Shown here one piece after another: positions 1 through 7,188 of a stretch of DNA of 43,947 bases. Made by a program: the position numbers and the translations under genes. Below the pieces are notes generated by a model. That model was not told where the DNA came from and made no database searches. It saw only the letters and a program-made list of their open reading frames with translations. The first letter of the stretch is position 1. Each line of letters starts with the position of its first letter. The DNA is from Hyphomicrobiaceae bacterium. GTDB taxonomy: Bacteria > Pseudomonadota > Alphaproteobacteria > Rhizobiales > Xanthobacteraceae. The stretch spans positions 1-43,947 of the forward strand of contig JAJPJB010000101.1 in NCBI GenBank assembly GCA_021324465.1. Reading direction: 5' to 3'.

Positions 1-150
1 ATGCCAAGTCCCTGATGCCAAGTCCCTGATGCCAAGTCCCTGATGCCAAGTCCCTGATGCCAAGTCCCTGATGCCAAGTCCCCGATGCCAAGTCCCTGAT
101 GCCAAGTCCCCGATGCCAAGTCCCCGATGCCAAGTCCTGATGCCAAGTCC
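1..150. repeat. 14-bp tandem repeat array, about 10.8 copies
   Basis: The unit ATGCCAAGTCCCTG is repeated head to tail from the first base of the window. Copies 1-5 (1-70) and copy 7 (85-98) are identical. Copies 6, 8 and 9 carry a T-to-C change near the end (CCCCG). Copy 10 is one base short, and the last copy decays into GCATG at about 150. The array starts at the window edge, so its true length is unknown. There are no spacers, so it is not CRISPR. The unit is not a multiple of 3 and no credible gene crosses it, so it appears to be intergenic minisatellite-type DNA downstream of uppS. Confidence 0.97.
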
Positions 151-293
151 GCATGTTTGTGTGCGGCAAGACAGGCGCACGATAGTATTGCAAACCGATG
201 ACAGATACGACGTCGTCGCAGGCTTCACACAGCCGCAAGGCGGCCAGGCGCTGAGCGGACGGCGATCAATAAAGCAGCCATGGGGCTCAGCCG
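151..293. other. intergenic stretch between the repeat array and the uppS stop
   Basis: This is non-coding sequence downstream of the leftward uppS gene. I see no clear intrinsic terminator (no GC stem followed by a T run on the minus strand) and no recognisable gene. Short open frames here are in repeat-derived or shadow sequence with no family resemblance. Confidence 0.5.
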
Positions 294-1064
294 CTATGGC
301 ACCACAGGCACCAGCTGCTGTGCCACAGCGGCGGGATTGGAGCCGGTGTCCGCCGCTGCCGCTTTAGGCAGGCCGCCGAAGCGGCGCTCGCGCCCGCGGA
401 AATCGGCCACCGCCGCGGCGAGGTCTTCGCCGCCGAAATCAGGCCACATCCGGTTGGTGAAATAGAACTCCGCATAGGCGCATTCCCAGAGCAGAAAGTC
501 GGACAGCCGCTTTTCGCCGCCGGTGCGGATCAACAAATCCACATCGCCGCCGCTCTCGCGTTCGCCCGCGATCAGCCGGCCGAACATCTCGCGATTGAGC
601 GCTTGGCCCCCGACGACGGCGGCCACCGCCCGCAAAATGGCATCGCGCGACGAATAGTCGATGGCGACGCGCAGATGCAGCGCCCTGCCATTGAGGGTGT
701 GCCGCTCCGCCGCCGCGATCTCTTCGGCAAGGCCGTCCGGCAGCCGGTCGCGGCGACCGATCACCGTCAGGCGCACGTCCTTTTCGGCAAAACGCGCGAT
801 TTCGGTGCGCAGATAGTGACGCAGCAGGGCCATCAGCGTGCTGACTTCATCGGCGGGCCGCCGCCAATTGTCGGCCGAGAAGGCAAACAGCGTCAGGGTT
901 GTCACACCGAGCGAGGGCGCGGCTTCGCAGACGCGGCGAATGGCCTCGACGCCGGCGCGATGCCCGGCCGCGCGCGGCAGGCCCCGCGCCGTTGCCCATC
1001 GGCCGTTGCCGTCCATGATGATGGCGACGTGCATTCCGCTGCCCTGGTCGAGAGCACTTTGCAT
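294..1064 (-). CDS. uppS: isoprenyl transferase (undecaprenyl diphosphate synthase family)
   Basis: This cis-prenyltransferase condenses isopentenyl diphosphate onto farnesyl diphosphate to make the C50-C55 lipid carrier used for peptidoglycan and surface glycans. At 256 aa it has the usual family length. The catalytic Asp and phosphate-binding loop are visible as MDGNGRWA (Asp18), followed by [16 protein letters not shown] and the C-terminal [15 protein letters not shown] motif, where many relatives read RTSGE or RISNFL. The ATG has GGAG about 8 nt upstream. The housekeeping uppS of alphaproteobacteria usually sits with frr and cdsA, so this copy, at the edge of a glycan locus behind a regulator and membrane protein, may be a second paralogue; that is inference. 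It is probably cotranscribed with the two genes upstream (57-nt gap). Confidence 0.93.
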   Translation of the reverse strand: MQSALDQGSGMHVAIIMDGNGRWATARGLPRAAGHRAGVEAIRRVCEAAPSLGVTTLTLFAFSADNWRRPADEVSTLMALLRHYLRTEIARFAEKDVRLTVIGRRDRLPDGLAEEIAAAERHTLNGRALHLRVAIDYSSRDAILRAVAAVVGGQALNREMFGRLIAGERESGGDVDLLIRTGGEKRLSDFLLWECAYAEFYFTNRMWPDFGGEDLAAAVADFRGRERRFGGLPKAAAADTGSNPAAVAQQLVPVVP

Positions 1065-1121
1065 CGTAAAGTCTCCGGGTAGGTCAAGAGCGGTCGCTGG
1101 ATTGCATTTTCGAGGTCTGCT

Positions 1122-1502
1122 TCAGGTTCGCACGGGACCGGCCGCAAGCAGCGCGTCGAGCTTTGCCGCCTCCGCGGCATCGCGCACGATCTGCTCGAGC
1201 ACGGCGAGATAATTGAGAAAACGCCGACGGCCGCTCGGCGTGATCTTGCAGATGGTTTGCGGCCGGTTCTGGTCGTAGCCTTTGAGAACCTCGACAAGAC
1301 CGGCTTCGTGCAGGACCTGCAGATGGCGGCTGAGATTGCCGTCGGTCAGCCCGCACAGCCGTTTCAGATCGGCAAACGTCAGACCCTTTGGATGGGCGAC
1401 GAGGGAGCTGAGCACACCGAGCCGTGCCTTCTCGTGCATCACGCGCTCGAGCCCTTCATAGGCGAAGCGCCCGTTCTGGTCTTTGGCCTTAGCCTTCGCC
1501 AT
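1122..1502 (-). CDS. winged-helix transcriptional regulator (HTH_34/MarR-ArsR type)
   Basis: This is a 126-aa single-domain DNA-binding protein. A winged helix spans about residues 25-100: KARLGVLSSLVAH starts helix 1, LTFADLKRLCGLTDGNLSRHLQVL is the helix-turn-helix, and a basic wing (KGYDQNRPQTICKITPSGRRR) follows. A C-terminal helix probably dimerises. The gene overlaps the end of the upstream membrane-protein gene by 14 nt, so the two are translationally coupled, a pairing often seen with this regulator family. No ligand-binding domain is visible. The perfect palindrome at 2150-2168 upstream of this operon is the natural candidate for its binding site (inference). Confidence 0.85.
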   Translation of the reverse strand: MAKAKAKDQNGRFAYEGLERVMHEKARLGVLSSLVAHPKGLTFADLKRLCGLTDGNLSRHLQVLHEAGLVEVLKGYDQNRPQTICKITPSGRRRFLNYLAVLEQIVRDAAEAAKLDALLAAGPVRT

Positions 1503-2118
1503 AACTGTCCTCGAACGGTCCGCCGCCCAGCGTGCGATACAGGATGCCCGCCATCAGCAATTGGCCGATGCCGAAGGGAAGACCCATGCGCCAGGGTGAG
1601 AAGGCTTCGCCCTCTGCGCCCCAGGCGACGTTGATCAAGCCGGCGGCGAGATACCAGGCGCCGGCCGCGAACAATGATTTCGGCAGCAGGCGGCAGGAGG
1701 CGAAAATGCCGAGGCTGTAGAGGATCTGCCACAGGCCGGGGAGCAACCATGTGCTCTCGGGCGCAAAACGCACCAGCACAAAGGTCAAAAGCGCGCCGGC
1801 TACCGCAACGGGAATGAGCTGCTCGATCGCGGCATGGATCATCTCGTCGGCGAGCTCGGAATGCAGACGCCGCGAGCGGGTGATGGTCTCACCGCCGATC
1901 ATGGCGGCGCTGATCAGCGCGACGCCGACCCAAACGATGAGGTAGCCGGCGATGTCGTGGGAACCGCCGAGCCAGATTGCCTGAAAGAACGCGCCCAAAC
2001 CGGCCACCATGCCGGTCAGCGCCACGGTCGCCGGGCCATAGCCGCGAAACAAGGTGGCGCGCGCCACCTGACCTCTGATGGCGTGGATATCGGCAAGCGC
2101 TTTGCGCAAATCCTGCAT
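1489..2118 (-). CDS. multi-pass membrane protein paired with the winged-helix regulator
   Basis: This integral membrane protein of about 209 aa has no function I recognise. After a short N-terminal amphipathic stretch (DLRKALADIHAIRGQ) there are about six hydrophobic segments, including VALTGMVAGLGAFFQAIWL, YLIVWVGVALISAAMIGG and VAGALLTFVLVRF. I chose ATG 2118 over the GTG at 2133 because a GGGGGG tract lies just before 2118 and the 2133 start has no Shine-Dalgarno-like sequence. The gene ends inside the regulator gene, which suggests a membrane sensor or partner whose expression is tied to that regulator. What it senses or moves cannot be told from sequence. Confidence 0.8.
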   Translation of the reverse strand: MQDLRKALADIHAIRGQVARATLFRGYGPATVALTGMVAGLGAFFQAIWLGGSHDIAGYLIVWVGVALISAAMIGGETITRSRRLHSELADEMIHAAIEQLIPVAVAGALLTFVLVRFAPESTWLLPGLWQILYSLGIFASCRLLPKSLFAAGAWYLAAGLINVAWGAEGEAFSPWRMGLPFGIGQLLMAGILYRTLGGGPFEDSYGEG

Positions 2119-2149
2119 CTGCCCCCCGGGCACGACGGCGGGACGCGGT

Positions 2150-2168
2150 TACTTTGCAATGCAAAGTA
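2150..2168. promoter_or_regulatory. 19-bp perfect palindrome, probable operator
   Basis: TACTTTGCA - A - TGCAAAGTA has perfect 9-bp arms with a 1-bp centre. It lies in the divergent interval between the membrane protein/regulator/uppS operon (start 2118, minus) and the acyl-CoA dehydrogenase (start 2275, plus). The size, symmetry and position 32 bp from a start codon fit an operator for a dimeric winged-helix protein, most simply the product of 1122-1502 regulating its own operon. The binding protein is inferred. Confidence 0.75.
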
Positions 2169-2274
2169 CATGGTTTGGTAGAGCAGTCAAGGCGCTTGCG
2201 GCACTCGCGGCGCCGGTGCGCTGACGCCCATAGCGGCCATGGCGGCCCATGGCGATCGATCGTATCCTTCGCGC

Positions 2275-3441
2275 ATGGATTTCGATTTCAGCGACGAACA
2301 AAGGCAATTCGCCGAACAGGTGCGGCGTTTTGCGCGCGAGCAACTGGCCGCGGGCGCGCTCAAGCGGGCCCGGGACCCACGCTTTCCATTCGACATCGCA
2401 AAGCTGATGGCCGAGCACGGTCTGATGGGCATCACCCTGCCGCAGAGCGAAGGCGGCCAGGGCGGCACGCTGATGGATGCGGTGATCGCCATCATGGAGG
2501 TTGCCGCCGTGTGCCCGCGCAGCGCCGACGTCGTGCAATTCGGCAATTTCGGCCCGATCCGCACATTTGCCGAATATGCGAGGCCGGCGCAAAAGGCGCG
2601 CTGGCTCGGCGAACTCCTGTCCGGCCGGATGGTCATGAGCCTCGGCATGACCGAGCCGGACGCCGGCTCGGCGGTCACCGATTTGAAAACCAGCGCGCGC
2701 GCCGACGGCGCGTCTTACGTGATCAACGGCAGCAAGGTGTTTGCGACCTTCAGTCCCGACGCGCAAATCTTTCTGGTTTACGTGCGCTTCGGGCCCGGTC
2801 TCGACGGAATCGGCTCGGTCCTCATCGAACGCGGCACGCCGGGCTTTTCGATCGGTGCGCCGTCGGCCTTCATGAGCGACGAGGAATGGAGCGAGCTGCA
2901 CTTTGCCGATTGCAGAATTCCCGCGGAGAACGTACTGCTCGGTCCCGGCGGTTTCAAGAAACAGATGGCGGGTTTCAATGTCGAGCGGCTCGGCAATACC
3001 GCGCGCTCGCTGGCGCTCGGCCGCTATGCCTTCAATGCGGCGCGCGATTACGCGCTCAAGCGCGAGCAATTCGGACGGCCGATCTGCGAGTTCCAGGGTC
3101 TGCAATGGAAGTTCGCCGAGATGGCGATCAAGCTCGATGGCGCTGAGCTTTTGCTTTATCGCGCTGCGGCCAATGCCGATCGCGGCCTTCCCTCCGCCTA
3201 CGAAACGGCGGTCGCAAAAGCCGCTTGCAATCAAGCCGGATTTGAGGCCGCCAACGAGGCCGTGCAGATCATGGGCGCGCTCGGCTATAGCCGCGAGACG
3301 CTGGTTGAATATTGCATGCGCCGCACCCGCGGCTGGATGATCGCTGGCGGCTCGATCGAAATGCTGAAGAATCGCATTGCCGAGCACGTCTTCGACCGCC
3401 GCTTCGATCAGCGCAAGCCTGCGCCGAAGGCCGCGCAGTGA
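2275..3441 (+). CDS. acyl-CoA dehydrogenase family flavoprotein
   Basis: FAD-dependent alpha,beta-dehydrogenation of an acyl-CoA is the family reaction. The 388-aa length and layout fit: N-terminal helical domain (DFDFSDEQRQFAEQV), middle beta domain with the FAD/substrate motif LGMTEPDAGSAVTDLKTSA, and C-terminal helical domain with LKREQFGRPICEFQGLQ and IMGALGYSRE. ATG 2275 was chosen because the longer frame from 2239 adds residues before the conserved FSDEQ start. At the place where medium-chain enzymes have the catalytic Glu of the EGT motif, this protein reads MIAGGSIEM, so the base is Gly there and must lie elsewhere, as in some subfamilies. It converges on the next gene with only 3 nt between stops. 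There is no obvious link to glycan synthesis. Confidence 0.93.
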   Translation: MDFDFSDEQRQFAEQVRRFAREQLAAGALKRARDPRFPFDIAKLMAEHGLMGITLPQSEGGQGGTLMDAVIAIMEVAAVCPRSADVVQFGNFGPIRTFAEYARPAQKARWLGELLSGRMVMSLGMTEPDAGSAVTDLKTSARADGASYVINGSKVFATFSPDAQIFLVYVRFGPGLDGIGSVLIERGTPGFSIGAPSAFMSDEEWSELHFADCRIPAENVLLGPGGFKKQMAGFNVERLGNTARSLALGRYAFNAARDYALKREQFGRPICEFQGLQWKFAEMAIKLDGAELLLYRAAANADRGLPSAYETAVAKAACNQAGFEAANEAVQIMGALGYSRETLVEYCMRRTRGWMIAGGSIEMLKNRIAEHVFDRRFDQRKPAPKAAQ

Positions 3442-3444
3442 GCG

Positions 3445-4476
3445 TTATCGCCTGTGACCTCGCGCAAAGCTCATCAATAGCCAGGCGACCAGCACTGCGC
3501 CGGCAAGGACTGCCGCGATATCGAACTCCCGGCTCGGCCGCAGCACGGTGGCCAGCGCCAGCGCCGCCAACAGGAGATTGGCGACAAAGACGCGCGCGAC
3601 GACCTCGATCACGCTGAAGCCGCGATCGGTAGCGCGCTGATAGAAGTGTGAACGGTGTGCCTGCCAGAGTTTCTCGCCGTTCACGGCGCGGCGGATCAGC
3701 GTGATGGTCGCGTCAGCGAGATAATATAGCGGAAGCAGCACGGCCGCCGCGCGGCCGCCATTGCCGGCAAGCAGAACGAGCAGCCAACCAAGCATGAGGC
3801 CGATCGGCAGGCTGCCGACATCGCCGAGAAAGAGTTTTGCGACCGGGCGATTGAAAAAGGCAAAGCCGATCATCGCGCCGCACAGCGACAGGCTCACTGT
3901 GATTGCCGGCGGCCGCAGATGGCCAAGCAGCCCGATCGCCGCCACCGCTGCCGTGACCGGAACGCTCTCCGCCACGGTCATCCAATCCAGGCCGTCCATG
4001 AAATTGACGAGATTGACGAACCACAATCCGCCGACAAAGAGCAACGTTCGCTCGAGCGGCCACGGCAGAAACGGCACCGCACGCAGCTGCGCCGGCAGCG
4101 CCACGATCATCATCCCAACTGCAAGCGCCTGCAGCAAGAAGCGCGGCGCGACATAATTGGGATGAATGTCGGCGATGACGCCGACGCCTGCGATCAGGAC
4201 GACGGCTGCGCCTAGGATTGTGAGCGACGCCACATCGGCAAGCTCGGTTTGCGGCCCCAGGATACCGAGCGACGCCGCAAGAACGGTCGCGATCACGGCG
4301 ATGCCGCCGCCTTGGGGCGTTGGTATCTTATGCGACGAGCGCGCATTGGGCCGGGCCATCGCATAGCGCTCGAGCAGTCGGCGCAGGGCGACGATCAGCG
4401 CAGCACTCAACAGCGCCGTGATCAGCACGATGGCCGGAGCAACAAGGATCGGGAAAGCCTGCACCTCACTCTTCAT
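3445..4476 (-). CDS. WecA/WbpL-type polyprenyl-phosphate sugar-1-phosphate transferase
   Basis: This integral membrane GT4/MraY-family enzyme of about 343 aa moves a HexNAc-1-phosphate from a UDP-sugar onto undecaprenyl phosphate, the first step of lipid-linked glycan assembly. About ten transmembrane helices are visible. Family motifs are present: NARSSHKIPTPQGGG near the N terminus, the VNFMDGLDW motif (NFMDG type), FLGDVGSLPIG and the cytoplasmic LIRRAVNGEKLWQAHRSHFYQRA loop with the H-x-HFYQR pattern. The start was set at ATG 4476 because a GGTGAGG Shine-Dalgarno-like sequence lies 5-6 nt before it; the GTG at 4488 has none. The most similar known subgroup is WbpL-like, so N-acetyl-fucosamine or GlcNAc are plausible substrates; the exact sugar cannot be read from sequence. 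Confidence 0.92.
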   Translation of the reverse strand: MKSEVQAFPILVAPAIVLITALLSAALIVALRRLLERYAMARPNARSSHKIPTPQGGGIAVIATVLAASLGILGPQTELADVASLTILGAAVVLIAGVGVIADIHPNYVAPRFLLQALAVGMMIVALPAQLRAVPFLPWPLERTLLFVGGLWFVNLVNFMDGLDWMTVAESVPVTAAVAAIGLLGHLRPPAITVSLSLCGAMIGFAFFNRPVAKLFLGDVGSLPIGLMLGWLLVLLAGNGGRAAAVLLPLYYLADATITLIRRAVNGEKLWQAHRSHFYQRATDRGFSVIEVVARVFVANLLLAALALATVLRPSREFDIAAVLAGAVLVAWLLMSFARGHRR

Positions 4477-4571
4477 TGGCCTCACCACGCCTTCGTTTGG
4501 CTTCGCTCTAGCACAAAACGCAAAATCATGACCGTTGATCGTCGCACGGAGATAGGCTTTAGGCTTTCCCA

Positions 4572-5834
4572 GTGAGCGCCGTAACCGCCTATACCCTCGA
4601 TCGCGCGTTTTTGCAGCGGCTCGCCGACTGGCTCGCCGTCGGCGTAGCGCTGGCCTTGCCGTGGTCGACCTCGGCGGCCTCCATCTTCATCGTCGCCTGG
4701 CTCTTGGCGGTACTTGCCACATTGGATCCGGCGGCGGTGTGGCGTGAGCTCCAAATGCCGGCCGGCGGCCTGCCGGTTGCTTTGTGGTGCCTCGGGCTCC
4801 TCGGCATGGCCTGGGCGGACGTGGGCTGGAAGGAGCGCTTCGGCGGGCTCGACAGTTTCCACCGGCTCTTGGTCGTTCCATTGCTGCTCGCGCAATTCCG
4901 CCGCTCCGCCAACGGCCGCTGGGTCGTCGCCGGATTTTTCGTCTCCGAGCTGCTCGTGCTGCTCGCCTCCTACATCTTGGTGCTGACACCGGGACTATCG
5001 TGGCGCGGCCATGTCGATGGCGTACCGGTGCATGACGATGTGTTTCAAGGCACGGCCTTTCTGGTCTGCGCCTTCGGTGCGCTGGGCTATGTGGCCTATC
5101 GAGGACAGCAGCCTTGGCGTGCGCTTGGTCTGCTTGCGAGCGCTGCGCTGTTCATTGCCAATTTCGCTTTCGTCACTGTCAGTCGCAGCGCTTTGCTCGT
5201 CGCGCCGGTGCTGGCGATCCTGCTCGGCTGGCGGCTCGCGCGCTGGAAAGGCATTTTAACTGCAATCGCCGCCATGATCGCGATCGGCACGGCTTTGTGG
5301 TCGTTGTCGCCGATCTTGCAGCAGCGGCTGCGGGATTCGTTTCAGGAGATTCAGGCTTATCGCACGCGCGGTGAAGCGACCTCGCTTGGCATGCATACGG
5401 CGTTTCTCAAGGAGTCGCTTGCCATCATCGCCTCGGCCCCCGTCGTCGGCCACGGCACCGGCACAATCTCCGAACAATTCCGCCAAGTCACCGCAGGGCG
5501 CAGCGGCGCCGACGCGGTGGCCCCCGACAATCCGCACAATCAGACCTTTGCCGTCGCCATCCAGATCGGCCTGATTGGTGCCGTGGTGCTCTGGGCTATG
5601 TGGATTGCCCATCTGGCCTTATTTAGAAGCGCCGGCGCCGCCGCCTGGGCCGGCACCGTGCTGGTGGTGGAAAATATCGTCTCGTCCCTCGTGCACTCGC
5701 ATCTGTTCGACTTCACCAACGGCTGGCTCTATGTCTTCGGCGTCGGCGTGCTCGGCGGCATGGTGCTGCGCGACGCCACAGCCCGGAAGGACGGCGCTTC
5801 CACATTAAAGACCCAGGACAAGCCGGCGGCGTGA
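4572..5834 (+). CDS. O-antigen ligase/polymerase family membrane protein (Wzy_C)
   Basis: This 420-aa membrane protein has about ten hydrophobic segments and a large periplasmic loop between the last helices, the layout of WaaL/Wzy proteins (PF04932). The characteristic stretch is FVTVSRSALLVAPVLAILLGWRLA, then a loop with VVGHGTGTISEQF and the conserved DNPHNQTFAVAIQIG motif, whose His is the likely catalytic residue in this family. It begins at GTG 4572, divergent from the initiating transferase 95 nt away. It would either polymerise repeat units or ligate a finished glycan to an acceptor (lipid A core or protein). A second protein of this type is encoded at 7189-9438, so a polymerase/ligase division of labour is possible. 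Confidence 0.88.
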   Translation: MSAVTAYTLDRAFLQRLADWLAVGVALALPWSTSAASIFIVAWLLAVLATLDPAAVWRELQMPAGGLPVALWCLGLLGMAWADVGWKERFGGLDSFHRLLVVPLLLAQFRRSANGRWVVAGFFVSELLVLLASYILVLTPGLSWRGHVDGVPVHDDVFQGTAFLVCAFGALGYVAYRGQQPWRALGLLASAALFIANFAFVTVSRSALLVAPVLAILLGWRLARWKGILTAIAAMIAIGTALWSLSPILQQRLRDSFQEIQAYRTRGEATSLGMHTAFLKESLAIIASAPVVGHGTGTISEQFRQVTAGRSGADAVAPDNPHNQTFAVAIQIGLIGAVVLWAMWIAHLALFRSAGAAAWAGTVLVVENIVSSLVHSHLFDFTNGWLYVFGVGVLGGMVLRDATARKDGASTLKTQDKPAA

Positions 5835-5871
5835 GCGGCAAGCCGCGCCCCGGCGCCGCTAAGGCCTGCTC

Positions 5872-7029
5872 TCATTCGCACCGGCCAACGAGCCGCCGAT
5901 ACAGCTGCATGGTTTGCCGGCCGATCAAGTCGGCTGCAAATTTTTGCACGGCGAGCTCTCTCGCCGCCACGCCATAACGCGCCCGCAATTGCGGCACGGC
6001 GTCCAGACGCTGCATCGCCGCTGCCAGCGCCGGCGCGTCGTCGACCGGGAACAGAAGGCCGGTCTGCTCGTGAATGACGACCTCGCGGCAGCCCGGCACG
6101 TCGCTCGCGATCATCGCGCGGCCGCAGGCCGCGGCCTCCATCAGCGACAGCGGCAGGCCTTCCCGGCGCGAGGGCAGCACCGCGACATGCGCGCGCGCCC
6201 AAAATCCGGCGATGTCGCCGACATGGCCGAGCCACGTAATGCCCGGTTCTTCGTTCCAGGACTGCGCTTCGGACGCGCTCACCGAAGCCGGATTGGCCGG
6301 GTCGGGCGTACCGGCGATCAACAGACGCGCGTCCGAGCCTCGTGCGCGCAGCAGGCGAAAGGCGGCAATGAGCGTGCGTATGCCCTTGTCGTCCAGAAGA
6401 CGGCCGACGAAACCGAAGGTGATCGGGCCCGGCGGCTCCGGCAGCGGCGTAAAACGCCCCACGTCGACGCCTGAGCCGGAAATCAGCGCGATGCGCCGTT
6501 CGGGAATGCCGAGCGCGATCAATGCCGCTTTGTCGTCGCCGTTCTGCACCAGCACCACGCTGCCGTCGCGATTGAACAGAAGGCGCAGCGTCGCGCCGAT
6601 CGCCCAGCGCAGCATGTACGCTTTGAGGCTGTCTGATGTGAACGAGTAGCCAAGCCCGATGAACGCATTCACACAGGCGATCGGGCGGCCGAGGGTAGCG
6701 AGCATCCCAAGCACGGATGACTGCAGAGCAACGTGATGCGTAATGTCGGGACGGACATCGCGATGAATGCGACGCAGCGCGCGGATCGTCGAAAGCGCGG
6801 CAAGCGGCGAGAGGCTGCCGCGGGCGAAGGGGATCGGATGCAAAACGAAGCCTTCGGCTGTGATCGCAGCGGCGCCCTCCTGCACCCGGGTCGCCACATG
6901 AACCTCCAAACCGGCGTCGCGCGCCGCGCGCGCCATCGGCAGCCGATGCGACAGGAAGGCCCAGTCCTCCGCGGTCACGTAAAGAAGCCGCTGCGCCGCC
7001 TGGCCTGGATGTTGCGCGGCAGGTCGCAT
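5872..7029 (-). CDS. glycosyltransferase, GT4 family (GT-B fold)
   Basis: This retaining glycosyltransferase of about 385 aa has two Rossmann domains. The N-terminal acceptor domain begins RLLYVTAEDWAFLSHRLPMA, typical of GT4 enzymes close to those adding N-acetyl amino sugars. The C-terminal nucleotide-sugar domain shows FGFVGRLLDDKGI, LLIAGTPD and the EX7E motif EGLPLSLMEA, followed by MIASDVPGCREVV. An open frame extends upstream to 7170, but ATG 7029 better fits the family start; the start is uncertain. It lies downstream of the ligase/flippase fusion on the same strand and converges on the O-antigen ligase at 4572-5834. Donor and acceptor sugars cannot be assigned. Confidence 0.9.
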   Translation of the reverse strand: MRPAAQHPGQAAQRLLYVTAEDWAFLSHRLPMARAARDAGLEVHVATRVQEGAAAITAEGFVLHPIPFARGSLSPLAALSTIRALRRIHRDVRPDITHHVALQSSVLGMLATLGRPIACVNAFIGLGYSFTSDSLKAYMLRWAIGATLRLLFNRDGSVVLVQNGDDKAALIALGIPERRIALISGSGVDVGRFTPLPEPPGPITFGFVGRLLDDKGIRTLIAAFRLLRARGSDARLLIAGTPDPANPASVSASEAQSWNEEPGITWLGHVGDIAGFWARAHVAVLPSRREGLPLSLMEAAACGRAMIASDVPGCREVVIHEQTGLLFPVDDAPALAAAMQRLDAVPQLRARYGVAARELAVQKFAADLIGRQTMQLYRRLVGRCE

Positions 7030-7188
7030 CGCGCATCGCGGCCGTTCATCGCGGTCGATCAAATCGCTGCCCCAGCTTTCCTCCGCATAACTGTATAGGC
7101 TGGTCCGCCTCGGCGCACGAGCAAATGTCGCGTGAGGCAGTGCGCCGCGGTTGCCGATCTCTGGCCGCAAGAACGCGCGCCGAGCGTA

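Noticed and set aside
1-150. CRISPR array
   Set aside because: Repeats are contiguous without spacers and there are no cas genes.
2149-3387. Long antisense open frame (412 codons) opposite the acyl-CoA dehydrogenase
   Set aside because: It is a shadow of the GC-rich coding strand; the sense frame has full family motifs and the antisense translation has none.
5835-5871. Intrinsic terminator between the two convergent genes
   Set aside because: The short GCGGC/GCCGC pair has a 2-nt loop and no T run; not convincing.
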